This document shows positions 52,616-61,004 of a stretch of DNA of 64,000 bases, in pieces. Made by a program: the position numbers and the translations under genes. How positions within the stretch are numbered: position 1 is the first letter of the stretch; each line of letters opens with the position of its first letter. The stretch is from Anabaena sp051781005 (lineage in GTDB: Bacteria > Cyanobacteriota > Cyanobacteriia > Cyanobacteriales > Nostocaceae), in the NCBI RefSeq assembly GCF_051781005.1, contig NZ_JBPWOA010000026.1:310001-374000 (forward strand), in the 5' to 3' direction. The notes beneath the pieces are model-generated. The model made no database searches and was not told the DNA's origin. It saw nothing but the letters and a program-made list of their open reading frames with translations.

Positions 52616-53356
52616 TCACCATTTACGATAGCAACGAGCCGTAGTATGGTAAGGATGAAAAATTTCCACGAATTCACTCTGCACGATTTTAAAAAAGGTT
52701 TCTATGACTTGTGGATCATCCAAATGAAAAGGATACTCTTGATTAAAGCCTTTAAAGAAATGCCAGTTCAGAATAGTTCTACCTTCCGGTTTCAGGGCTT
52801 GATGGAATAAACGCAATTGCTGACAGGGATCTGGTAAATGTTCTAAAACGTCAAAAGATATAATTGTATCAAAACTATCTTTTAGAGGCATTTCTGAACA
52901 AAAAACTATTTTTTGACTTAGCCCCAACTGTTCGCTTCGATGACGAACAAAATCACGATTTAAAGGATTAATATCACAATATATTACTTGTTCAACTTGA
53001 GGACAACGAGCAGCACAAATTGTATGAGTCCCAATACCACCACCAAAATCTAACACCCGACCTTTGGCATAATCTACAATCAAAAATAAGGTATTTTCAA
53101 TATTTTCAGGGCTTTCTAGATGCCATGCTCCCAACTCAAATAAATAAATCTCTCCAACTTTGTCACGATAAAAATTACTTGCGGCTTCCCAATCAAAATC
53201 TTTGTGGCCTAACTCAGCTAATTTTTCCTTACCTGTAGCTAATTTTTGATCTAGTGTTTCTGAATCTAAATGCAAAAATTCTTGTAAATGCTGCTTTAAA
53301 TTAAATGAACTTTGTGAATAATCGCTTAAGAAAGATGGGAGTAGAAATCTATCCAT
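52616..53356 (-). CDS. Class I SAM-dependent methyltransferase
   Basis: The protein has 246 residues. The Rossmann AdoMet motif is VLDFGGGIGTHTICAA (about 99-114), with the acidic residue in VIYCDINPLN and motif IV in FDTIISFDVLEHLPDP. The N-terminal 85 residues are helical, with FDWEAASNFYRDKVGEIYLF. The substrate is unknown. It is convergent with the S66 gene, 5 bp apart. Confidence 0.85.
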   Translation of the reverse strand: MDRFLLPSFLSDYSQSSFNLKQHLQEFLHLDSETLDQKLATGKEKLAELGHKDFDWEAASNFYRDKVGEIYLFELGAWHLESPENIENTLFLIVDYAKGRVLDFGGGIGTHTICAARCPQVEQVIYCDINPLNRDFVRHRSEQLGLSQKIVFCSEMPLKDSFDTIISFDVLEHLPDPCQQLRLFHQALKPEGRTILNWHFFKGFNQEYPFHLDDPQVIETFFKIVQSEFVEIFHPYHTTARCYRKW

Positions 53357-53568
53357 AAAATTGATATCTCAATCATAAGTAAATTGTATTTTTAGATGAT
53401 ATCAAAGATCATGCCCATTTTTTTAAATTACATTTAATAACTGTTTGTATTTTTATATAAACCTGTATAATATTCTCATAACATCTAGTCTAGAGTGAAA
53501 AATACTCGTAAATGCCGATAATAAATTAATTATCGCTATTTTTTTCAAAATCTTGAGTTAAAAAAATC

Positions 53569-54210
53569 ATGCAACACAAACTTGAAAATATCGCCATCGT
53601 GACTAATACAAAAGAAATATTTGAGCATCATTACACAGATAACCTATGGGGCAATGAAGAAAGCGTTTCTGGTCCAGGATCAACAATTGAATATACGGAG
53701 AATATCCGTAAAGAAATTCCTGAGTTAGTCAATAAATTAGGCATCAAAGTAATTTTGGATGCCCCCTGTGGAGATTTCAACTGGTTCAGAATGATTTCTT
53801 GGAAAAAACCAATTACATACATCGGTGCTGATATTGTAGAATCATTAATAAATGGTAATCAACTACTTTATGGTAGTCAAAATCACAACTTTACCTATTT
53901 AGATATAACTCAGGAAGCTCTACCAAAGGCTGATATGTGGCTTTGCCGGGACTGCCTTTTTCACTTATCTAATAATGACATTTTATCAGTGATTGAGAAC
54001 TTTTTAAGAAGTGACATTAAATACTTACTCACATCCACTCATTCTAACTCCGAGAATGAAGATATCCCAACTGGATCATTTCGTCTGCTGAATTTACAGA
54101 AAGAGCCATTTAACTTTGCTCCACCCATCGCATTCATAGAAGACTGGATAGAAGGTTATCCTATCAGACATCTAGCTTTATGGGAACGGGAAAGTATCAG
54201 AGTATCCTAA
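53569..54210 (+). CDS. Class I SAM-dependent methyltransferase, polysaccharide-locus type
   Basis: The protein has 213 residues. NLWGNEESVSGPGSTIEYT (28-46) and VILDAPCGDFNWF (60-72) match a group of methyltransferases with the WGxxESxSGxGS signature that I associate with glycan-modification loci. YIGADIV and MWLCRDCLFHLSN supply later motifs. It stands ahead of two glycosyltransferase genes on the same strand. The substrate is unknown. Confidence 0.8.
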   Translation: MQHKLENIAIVTNTKEIFEHHYTDNLWGNEESVSGPGSTIEYTENIRKEIPELVNKLGIKVILDAPCGDFNWFRMISWKKPITYIGADIVESLINGNQLLYGSQNHNFTYLDITQEALPKADMWLCRDCLFHLSNNDILSVIENFLRSDIKYLLTSTHSNSENEDIPTGSFRLLNLQKEPFNFAPPIAFIEDWIEGYPIRHLALWERESIRVS

Positions 54211-54330
54211 AGATTTCCCTGCCGGCTAACAGGTTTTAATCAAAATATCCTTTTTACACTCGTAGCGGCATTGAAAAATAAGGTTAATTTACCAGAGTAA
54301 CTTTTTTTGAAACTGTAATTACAATAATTT

Positions 54331-54999
54331 ATGATTATGAACAGTGTAATGTTTGAACCGATTCCAGAAATCTCAATCATCCTACCTACCTACAACAGGG
54401 CAAAATACTTAAATAAGTGTATTGATAGTATTATTCATCAAACTTTTCAGAATTGGGAATTAATTGTAGTTGATGATGGCAGCCAAGACAATACTTTTGA
54501 TATTGTCAATTTGTATGTTCAAGAATTTAATTGTATTCGTTATTTTAAGCATAAAAATAGAAAGCCTGGTTATGCAAGAAATGCGGGCATTCAAGCATCA
54601 TTTGGAGAATACATAACATTCATTGATAGCGATGACTCATATTTAGAAAGTCATCTAGAATCGAGAATCAAATATATGAAATCTCATCCAGAGTTGGATT
54701 TAATAGAAGGAGGATTCGCTACCGAAGGAGAAATTTGGGTTGTTGATTATTTTCAACGCGATAAAACTATTAATCTGAAAGAATGTGTTGTAGGACCAAC
54801 CTTTTTTGGCAAAAGGAGTGTATTTTTTGAATTGCAAGGATTTAATGATATTCCTTACGTAGAAGATACAGAGTTTTGGTGTAGAGCAGAAAAAATATTT
54901 AAAACAGAAAAACTTACTGAACCAGAAACTTATCTTTACACAAGAGCAGAAAGTAGTGTTACTAAAAGTTTTTTAGAAGAAATGTCCTCATCTAACTAA
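54331..54999 (+). CDS. Glycosyltransferase family 2
   Basis: The protein has 222 residues, just a GT-A catalytic domain. ISIILPTYNRAKYLNKCIDS opens the fold, VVDDGSQD provides the first acidic site, FIDSDDSY the metal-binding DxD and PYVEDTEFWCRAE the catalytic base region. There is no membrane helix. It lacks the C-terminal extension common in longer GT2 proteins but shows no sign of truncation. The sugar donor and acceptor are unknown. Confidence 0.88.
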   Translation: MIMNSVMFEPIPEISIILPTYNRAKYLNKCIDSIIHQTFQNWELIVVDDGSQDNTFDIVNLYVQEFNCIRYFKHKNRKPGYARNAGIQASFGEYITFIDSDDSYLESHLESRIKYMKSHPELDLIEGGFATEGEIWVVDYFQRDKTINLKECVVGPTFFGKRSVFFELQGFNDIPYVEDTEFWCRAEKIFKTEKLTEPETYLYTRAESSVTKSFLEEMSSSN

Positions 55000-55073
55000 A
55001 TTTTTGGTAATTATGTTCAGTTCAAAATTATTTCTCATTTTCTATACAGGGTCGGCTTCCTGAGATATTTTTG

Positions 55074-55233
55074 GGGACTTCCAAAGAGCCAAAAGTATTC
55101 AATTAATTCTTGTGGGTTAGACCGAAAAACCTGGACGGGCTAGACTTGTACTGAGCTTGTCGTTAGCGTAGCGTGGCGTTAGCCATAGTAAGCCCATCCC
55201 ACAAGATTGGATAATTTATTTCCTGGAAGTCCC
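55074..55233. repeat. MITE-like element, family B (ends GGGACTTCC/GGAAGTCCC)
   Basis: Perfect 9-bp inverted ends GGGACTTCC and GGAAGTCCC enclose inverted phrases around CTTGTGGG / CCCACAAG and GGATAATTTATT. Related copies or arms lie at 60675-60823, 323-345 and 25210-25235. It makes up most of the gap between the two glycosyltransferase genes. Confidence 0.75.
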
Positions 55234-55289
55234 TTGGCTAAATTTCACATATTTAGGTAATGAAGAACTTATAATTTTTACATTCAAGT

Positions 55290-56462
55290 ATGAATATTTG
55301 TCATCTAGTTTTGAGTAATATTGGGGGAGCGCCAAAGACTGCTAATTCTTTAATTTCGTCGCAGTCAAAAGCAGGTCATAAAGTCTCTACCGTAGTATTT
55401 ACTGATTTAGATTCACGATGGCTAGTAAATTTTGAATCTGCTGAAAAACTAATAATCATGAAAGTTGCAGGTAGTTCATTTTACATTGGTGGGGCGATAC
55501 ACCAAATATGGATAGCTATCCAATTAAGTAAAATAATTTCTGGCTTAAAACCAGATATTATTGTTTGCCATACTGCATTTATAACGAAACTTTTTTATCT
55601 TTCTCAACGCATCCCTGGTAGTTTATCAGTTCCATATATTAGCTATATTCATACTGATTTCATTTCTGAGTTACAAGCCGAAAGCAAAAGCCAAGCCAAT
55701 TGGTTGATAGCACTATTCCAAAATTTATCTATAAATATTGATAATTTGATTAGTTTGCGTAGTCTTCACCAAGCCAGTGGACTAGTATTTGTTTGCAAGA
55801 GTTTATATGAAAGATTCTTAAAAATTGGCTTAAATCCTACTTACATGGCAATATGCTATAATCCAGCAATACCTGATCCAAATCATCAACTTTTAAATTC
55901 TAGTGCAGAGTCTTGGTTAAAAAACCATGATTTAATTACTTTTGTATCTGCTGCTAGATTTCATTCTCAAAAAGATCATAAAACATTACTCAAAGCATTT
56001 GCTCAAGCTAGTCAATATCACTCCAACATCCGGTTAATTTTACTAGGAGATGGTGATTTAGAAACAGAAATGCAAAACCTGGCAATTTCTTTAGCAATTA
56101 ATCATATTGTTTTATTTGTCGGGGCTGTTCCTAATCCTAGAGCTTATTTTTCACTATCTAGAGCAGTGATACTTGCTTCTCATTATGAAGGATTTGGTAT
56201 GGTACTTGTAGAAGCTGTAGCTAGTGGAGTAACTTTTATTACTAGTGATTGTCCAGTCGGTCCACGGGAAATTTCTGAAGTATTGAAATGTGGAACTCTA
56301 GTACCACCTAATGATGTAGATGCTTTAGCAATTGCTATTATTGATTATGCAAAAATTCCTCAAGAGAAGATTAATCGCTCTGAAGAAATTGCACAATTTT
56401 TTAGTGAAACTAGCTGTGCTAAGAAGTTAGAAAAATTGATAGAACAAGTGGTCTATCAATGA
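55290..56462 (+). CDS. Glycosyltransferase family 4
   Basis: The protein has 390 residues with a GT-B fold. The N-terminal half begins MNICHLVLSNIGGAPKTANS, a glycine-rich acceptor loop. The C-terminal half has FVSAARFHSQKDHKTLLKAF, LLGDGDLETEMQ, NHIVLFVGAVPNP and the E-x7-E nucleotide-sugar signature in SHYEGFGMVLVEAVASGVTF. It is part of the local glycan-related group. The specificity is unknown. Confidence 0.9.
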   Translation: MNICHLVLSNIGGAPKTANSLISSQSKAGHKVSTVVFTDLDSRWLVNFESAEKLIIMKVAGSSFYIGGAIHQIWIAIQLSKIISGLKPDIIVCHTAFITKLFYLSQRIPGSLSVPYISYIHTDFISELQAESKSQANWLIALFQNLSINIDNLISLRSLHQASGLVFVCKSLYERFLKIGLNPTYMAICYNPAIPDPNHQLLNSSAESWLKNHDLITFVSAARFHSQKDHKTLLKAFAQASQYHSNIRLILLGDGDLETEMQNLAISLAINHIVLFVGAVPNPRAYFSLSRAVILASHYEGFGMVLVEAVASGVTFITSDCPVGPREISEVLKCGTLVPPNDVDALAIAIIDYAKIPQEKINRSEEIAQFFSETSCAKKLEKLIEQVVYQ

Positions 56463-56480
56463 ATATGATTGATTACTTAC

Positions 56481-56535
56481 AGGACTTACGCACCCTACAA
56501 TAGATTTCTGGTGTGACACGCAGCTTTAGTCCTAA
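56481..56535. repeat. Short MITE-like element, family D (internally deleted copy)
   Basis: AGGACTTACGC and TTTAGTCCT lie at the ends of only about 53 bp. Forty-five bases are identical to 37098-37142. Confidence 0.75.
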
Positions 56536-56606
56536 CTTAAATAAATGATTTTTATTACTTCATTATATTTTGTGAAATTAATTTATCTTTTGGATAACTG
56601 CCAGAC

Positions 56607-57920
56607 ATGAAAATGAACTTATTATTATCCCCTATTAGAAATTTTTGCCGTCAATTATTTAATTCTACTCGGCAGATGGTCATTTTAGGAATTATGCTGA
56701 GTTTGTGTCTAATATCTTTATCTAGTTGTCAGCGAATATCACAGCAAAATGATCAAGTAATTCATCTGACACTATGGCAGTCTATAAATCCCCCAGAAAA
56801 TCGTGATTATTTCTACAAATTAGTAGAAAAATTTAATAAAAATCATCAAGATATTCAGGTTGAAGCTATCTTTGAACCTGAACCTCAATTACCAAAAATA
56901 TTAACTGCATTTGCTGGTAATGTGCTGCCAGATATGCTTTTATTCTATCCAGAATATACTGGGCAATTTGTTGATTTAGGAGCTATTCGACCTTTAGATG
57001 ATTGGATAGAAAAGTTAGAAATAAAATCAGATATTAGACCAAATCTATTAAAAGGAATGGAGATAGATGGTCATATTTGGTCTGTTCCTATGCACACTAG
57101 TAATATTGGAATTTTTTACCGACCTCAGCTTTTTCAAGCGGCAGGAATTACAGAAATACCTAAAACTTGGGAAGAATTGAGAGCAGTTGCTAAGAAATTA
57201 ACTATAGATAAAGACGGAGATAAGCGACCAGAACAGTATGGAATATTGTTGCCTTTAGGAAAAGGAGGATGGACTGTTTTTAGTTGGTTGCCCTTTTTGT
57301 TTGGTGCTGAGGGAGAGATTATTACTAATAATAGACCGAATTTAACTCATCCTGGAGCGATCGCAGCTTTACAATTTTGGCAAGACCTGATCAAAGATGG
57401 GTCAGTGATGCTTTCTGCTCCAGAACGAGGTTATGAAGAAGACGCTTTTCTGAATGGTCGTGTGGCAATGCAGATTACTGGACCTTGGACATTAATCATG
57501 AAGTCTGAAGTTGATCATCAAGTCTTTCCTGTACCCACAGGAGTGATACCTGCAACAGTCACAGGTACTGCAAGTTTGTTTGCGATGAAATCATCACCAG
57601 CTAGAGAAAAAGCTGCACTCAAATTTTTGGAGTATGTGTTAAGTGATGAATTTCAAACAGCATGGAGTATAAAAACAGGTTTTTTACCAGTGACATTTAC
57701 TGCTGCTCGCAGTCAAACTTATCAGCAATTTATTGCTAATAAACCATTATTAAAAGTATTTTTTGACCAATTACCCGTAGCACGTTCTTCACCCTCCATC
57801 GCTGGATATAGTCGTATTTCTGATAGTTTAGGTAGAGCTATAGAAGCAACCCTACTGGGAGAATCTCCAGAAAAAGCACTCCAACAGGCTCAAACACGTC
57901 TAGATTTAATTTGGCCATAA
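56607..57920 (+). CDS. Sugar ABC transporter substrate-binding lipoprotein (family 1)
   Basis: The protein has 437 residues. The hydrophobic signal (about 23-40) ends in a lipobox SLSSC with C41. The mature part is a MalE/UgpB-type binding protein: HLTLWQSINPPENRDYFYKL, PDMLLFYPEYTGQFV, GHIWSVPMHTSNIGIFYRPQ, PKTWEELRAVAKKLT, GRVAMQITGPWTL and SSPAREKAALKFLEYVLSDE. No permease or ATPase genes accompany it, so it must work with components elsewhere. It is flanked by glycosyltransferase and O-antigen-ligase-type genes. Confidence 0.9.
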   Translation: MKMNLLLSPIRNFCRQLFNSTRQMVILGIMLSLCLISLSSCQRISQQNDQVIHLTLWQSINPPENRDYFYKLVEKFNKNHQDIQVEAIFEPEPQLPKILTAFAGNVLPDMLLFYPEYTGQFVDLGAIRPLDDWIEKLEIKSDIRPNLLKGMEIDGHIWSVPMHTSNIGIFYRPQLFQAAGITEIPKTWEELRAVAKKLTIDKDGDKRPEQYGILLPLGKGGWTVFSWLPFLFGAEGEIITNNRPNLTHPGAIAALQFWQDLIKDGSVMLSAPERGYEEDAFLNGRVAMQITGPWTLIMKSEVDHQVFPVPTGVIPATVTGTASLFAMKSSPAREKAALKFLEYVLSDEFQTAWSIKTGFLPVTFTAARSQTYQQFIANKPLLKVFFDQLPVARSSPSIAGYSRISDSLGRAIEATLLGESPEKALQQAQTRLDLIWP

Positions 57921-58260
57921 TTTTTTCATATTTTCTGGCTTAACTAATTGATACAGCAGATTTTAACTGAGCCAGAAATTACGCAAAAAATAACAAAAAT
58001 AGCGGTAATTCATGAATTATTGAATACGCAAGAATTAAGCTTTGATATCCTTCAAAACTTGATATCCTTAAAAATCAAATACTTTTTCTAGCCTCGCAGC
58101 TTTAGATTTTCAGCATCTGATGCATCATACTAAATATGTCGGTTGCGTAAGTCCTGAATATAATGGCTATATTTGACTCAACCCTGTCCATGTTAGCATT
58201 TAAGTGTAAAGCAGTCGATTGTTAGCAATTGTTAGCATTTTTGTATCGGAGAATGGGAAC
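57921..58260. other. Intergenic region with repeat ends
   Basis: This AT-rich gap contains a family A end (GATACAGCAGATTTT at about 57950) and a family D end (TTGCGTAAGTCCTGA at about 58143), without clear partners, plus a short direct repeat of TTGATATCCTT. No gene is seen. Confidence 0.5.
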
Positions 58261-59103
58261 TTGGATGAACTAAGGACTGTACTGGAGTTAGCCACCGAAG
58301 AAGAACTACAAGACTTAACAGCAATTCTGTTTAGTCGCAAGTTTAATCCCCTAGATTATGTTCACACACCTGAACCGATCAAAGTACAAAGCCAAGATCG
58401 TCAAGCTTGGCTAAATGCAATAGAAGATCGTTTTCGCTTTCTAGGGGCTGATGGGATGACTGTATTACGCGGACGCACTTGTCAAGTAACATATCGACAA
58501 GTGTTAATTCAAGTATGTAAGTATTTGAAAATTTCTTATTATCACAATTTAGCAACCGTTGATTTAGAAGCAGAAGTCTTTTTACATCTTTTAGGAAAGG
58601 TGTGGAAAAAGCTGCCAGAACAAGAGAAGCAAAAATTGACCGTAAGATTACAAAGTCACCTGCTTAAATCCGATATTAAACAACCATTACCCCTATATTT
58701 ACAAAAAGATCCTTTAGGATTAATTTTCAAAGGTGGTAGTGCCTTGGCTGTAACTTCAGTTCTGCAACCATTTGTTTTAAAACAGATTGCCCATCAATTT
58801 GCTATCCACTTTGCTACTTATCAAGTGGCTAAAGAAGCAGCAATTACAGGCACACAGGTGGCGAGTAAACAGTTTCAAAGCTATGTAACTGTAAAAATGG
58901 CGCAACAAGGGATGACGATGAGTGCTGCCCGTTATGGTGCTGTTCGCAGTATGTTTGCCTTGATCGGACCGATGATGTGGGGTTGGTTTTTAGCGGATTT
59001 GGGTTGGAGAGCGATCGCTACTAATTACGGTCGCATTATTCCTACTATCTTCACCCTAGCGCAAATTCGTCTCACCCGTGCAGAATGTTGGGAGCCAGCT
59101 TGA
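58261..59103 (+). CDS. YaaW/UPF0174-like protein
   Basis: With a TTG start at 58261 the protein has 280 residues and begins MDELRTVLELATEEELQDLT, as expected for the family; GGAG lies about ten bases upstream. An in-frame TTG at 58219 would add 14 residues. The N-terminal half is helical, with NPLDYVHTPEPI and ADGMTVLRGRTCQVTYRQVL. The C-terminal half has hydrophobic, alanine-rich segments, including FALIGPMMWGWFLADLGWRA, near the membrane. The function of YaaW-like proteins is unknown. The next gene overlaps it by 19 bases. Confidence 0.75.
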   Translation: MDELRTVLELATEEELQDLTAILFSRKFNPLDYVHTPEPIKVQSQDRQAWLNAIEDRFRFLGADGMTVLRGRTCQVTYRQVLIQVCKYLKISYYHNLATVDLEAEVFLHLLGKVWKKLPEQEKQKLTVRLQSHLLKSDIKQPLPLYLQKDPLGLIFKGGSALAVTSVLQPFVLKQIAHQFAIHFATYQVAKEAAITGTQVASKQFQSYVTVKMAQQGMTMSAARYGAVRSMFALIGPMMWGWFLADLGWRAIATNYGRIIPTIFTLAQIRLTRAECWEPA

Positions 59104-60425
59104 ACAAGGCTTTTTATCATCCCAACTCTAGTTTGCAACCCGCTTGGAACTGTCTTCAATTTGGGTTGCTTGTCTTTCCTCTCAATCCCTTTTTGGGGGC
59201 TGTAACTATCTCTTTGGCCGCATTAATAACGTGGGCTAAACAATACCGCACAATTAGCCGTCGTCCCTTGCACCGAGGATTTGCAGTTTTAAGTTTATTG
59301 TTGTTGATAACTACCGGGTTTGCTTCTCACCAAATGGAAGCTTTCCTGGGGTTATTTAACTTATTACCCTATTTTTTCGTGTTTGCGGGATTAACTGCCC
59401 TGATTCAAACATCTGCCCAATTACGGCAAATCGCTTGGATTATGGTATTTGGTTCTTTACCTGTGGTAATGATCGGTTTTGGACAATTATTTCTTGGCTG
59501 GACTTTCAATTTACAGTTTTTGTGGGTTCTTTTAGATATCACAATTTCCCCTGGTGGAGTACCATTAGGTCGTATGTCTTCTGTGCTAATGCACGCTAAC
59601 ACCTTAGCCGCTTATTTGGTGACTATTTTCATTTTAGGTTTAGGGTTATGGCTAGAAAACTATCAAAAACTTAAAGTCAAAAATCCGCCCTTAAAAGTTT
59701 CTTATCGTCCCATCATCTTCTTAACGGTGGCTGTATTTGCCAATTTTATGGCTTTAGTTTTAACTAACTCGCGGAATGGGTGGGTAATAGCCGTTTTTGC
59801 CTGTGTAGCTTATGCTTGCTATCAAGGTTGGCAACTTCTCGTGGCTGGTTTCTTGAGTATGGCCACTAGTATTCTTTTAGCAGCTTTTGCACCTTTAGCG
59901 ATCGCACAATTTTTCCGTCGCTTCGTTCCCTATTTTATCTGGGCGCGTGTCAATGATGATATGTATCCCGACAGACCAGTAGCCATGATGCGAAAAACCC
60001 AGTGGGAATTTGCCTGGAATTTAACTCAACAACATCCTTTGACTGGTTCAGGTTTACGCAGTTTTAGCGGACTCTACAAAGCACAAATGCAAATTGATAT
60101 CAATCATCCTCATAACTTATTTCTCATGTTATCTGCGGAAACAGGTTTGATTACTACTTTATTATTTTGTAGTTTACTCGCTTGGATCTTAATTGCAGCT
60201 ATTCAACTTTTGTGGCATTCAAAATATATACAATTAGAAAACAGATTAATCTTCTTTAGTTATATCATCACCTTTATCGGCTGGATATTATTTAATACTG
60301 TCGATGTCACAACTTTTGACATCCGCTTAAGTACCCTATTTTGGGTATTTTTAGCTGCCCTGTGCGGAGTGACATATCAATATACAGCAGGAGTCAGGAG
60401 TCAGGATTCAGGATTCAGGAGTTAG
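59085..60425 (+). CDS. O-antigen ligase/polymerase-like membrane protein (Wzy_C type)
   Basis: The protein has 446 residues with about ten to eleven membrane helices. The large loop and Wzy_C signature appear in VLTNSRNGWVIAVFACVAYA, FAWNLTQQHPLTGSGLRSFS and INHPHNLFLMLSAETGL. Such proteins ligate or polymerise surface glycans, or are tied to bicarbonate-transport-like families in cyanobacteria. The last ten residues (GVRSQDSGFRS) are encoded by an intergenic-type CAGGAGTCAGGA repeat, so the ancestral stop was probably earlier. It overlaps the YaaW-like gene. Confidence 0.82.
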   Translation: MLGASLNKAFYHPNSSLQPAWNCLQFGLLVFPLNPFLGAVTISLAALITWAKQYRTISRRPLHRGFAVLSLLLLITTGFASHQMEAFLGLFNLLPYFFVFAGLTALIQTSAQLRQIAWIMVFGSLPVVMIGFGQLFLGWTFNLQFLWVLLDITISPGGVPLGRMSSVLMHANTLAAYLVTIFILGLGLWLENYQKLKVKNPPLKVSYRPIIFLTVAVFANFMALVLTNSRNGWVIAVFACVAYACYQGWQLLVAGFLSMATSILLAAFAPLAIAQFFRRFVPYFIWARVNDDMYPDRPVAMMRKTQWEFAWNLTQQHPLTGSGLRSFSGLYKAQMQIDINHPHNLFLMLSAETGLITTLLFCSLLAWILIAAIQLLWHSKYIQLENRLIFFSYIITFIGWILFNTVDVTTFDIRLSTLFWVFLAALCGVTYQYTAGVRSQDSGFRS

Positions 60426-60528
60426 GAGTGTTCGGTTAAGAATTTTTGTAAGTTAATAAATCCATGTTCTTTAAAATCTTTACACCATTTCTAATTCACT
60501 TTTCCAATTTTGACCATAATATAAAAAT

Positions 60529-60660
60529 GTAAGAATTCAGGAGTCAGGCTTCGCAGTGAGCGTCAGCTGAACGGAGTCAGAAAGAAAGAGGAAAGGGATA
60601 TCTGTTGCATAAGTCCTAATTTTATCTATGTAAGGATTCAGGATACAGAATGTTTGATAT
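60529..60660. repeat. Family E-like repeat segment
   Basis: GTAAGAATTCAGGAGTCAGG at 60529 and GTAAGGATTCAGGATACAG at about 60630 are direct, not inverted, copies of the family E end. Between them lie GCTTCGCAGTGAGCG phrases and a family D end TTGCATAAGTCCT. Confidence 0.45.
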
Positions 60661-60674
60661 AGCAGGGAACTCTT

Positions 60675-60823
60675 AGGGAACACCAGAAAATAAATTATCC
60701 AATCTTGTGGGATGGGCATCCTGCCCGTCCTTGATAATTTGCGGGCAAGACTTCGACAGGCTCAGTCCGAGGATGCCCGCACCACAAGAAATTTTTGTAC
60801 ATTTTTTTATTTGGAAGTCCCTT
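60675..60823. repeat. MITE-like element, family B
   Basis: The ends AGGGAACACCAGAAAATAAA and TTTATTTGGAAGTCCCT are imperfectly inverted. The interior holds CTTGTGGGATGGGCATC and TTGATAATTTGCGGGCAAG, the latter also found at 253-271. Together with the preceding repeat it fills most of the 579-bp gap before the CHAT gene. Confidence 0.65.
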
Positions 60824-61004
60824 AACAGAAGAGAAAAATATTATATTCTTCTTTCTCCTGACTCCTGACTTCCGAATTCTTATCCTATAGTGAGTAACCC
60901 AGAAAAAAATATTTCACCAAAAGGGTTATTGTGCAATACCAATTCATTTTTCATTTTGTTAATGGAATCAGGGTGACTTTGTTACCAACTCAATCTTTCC
61001 TTGT

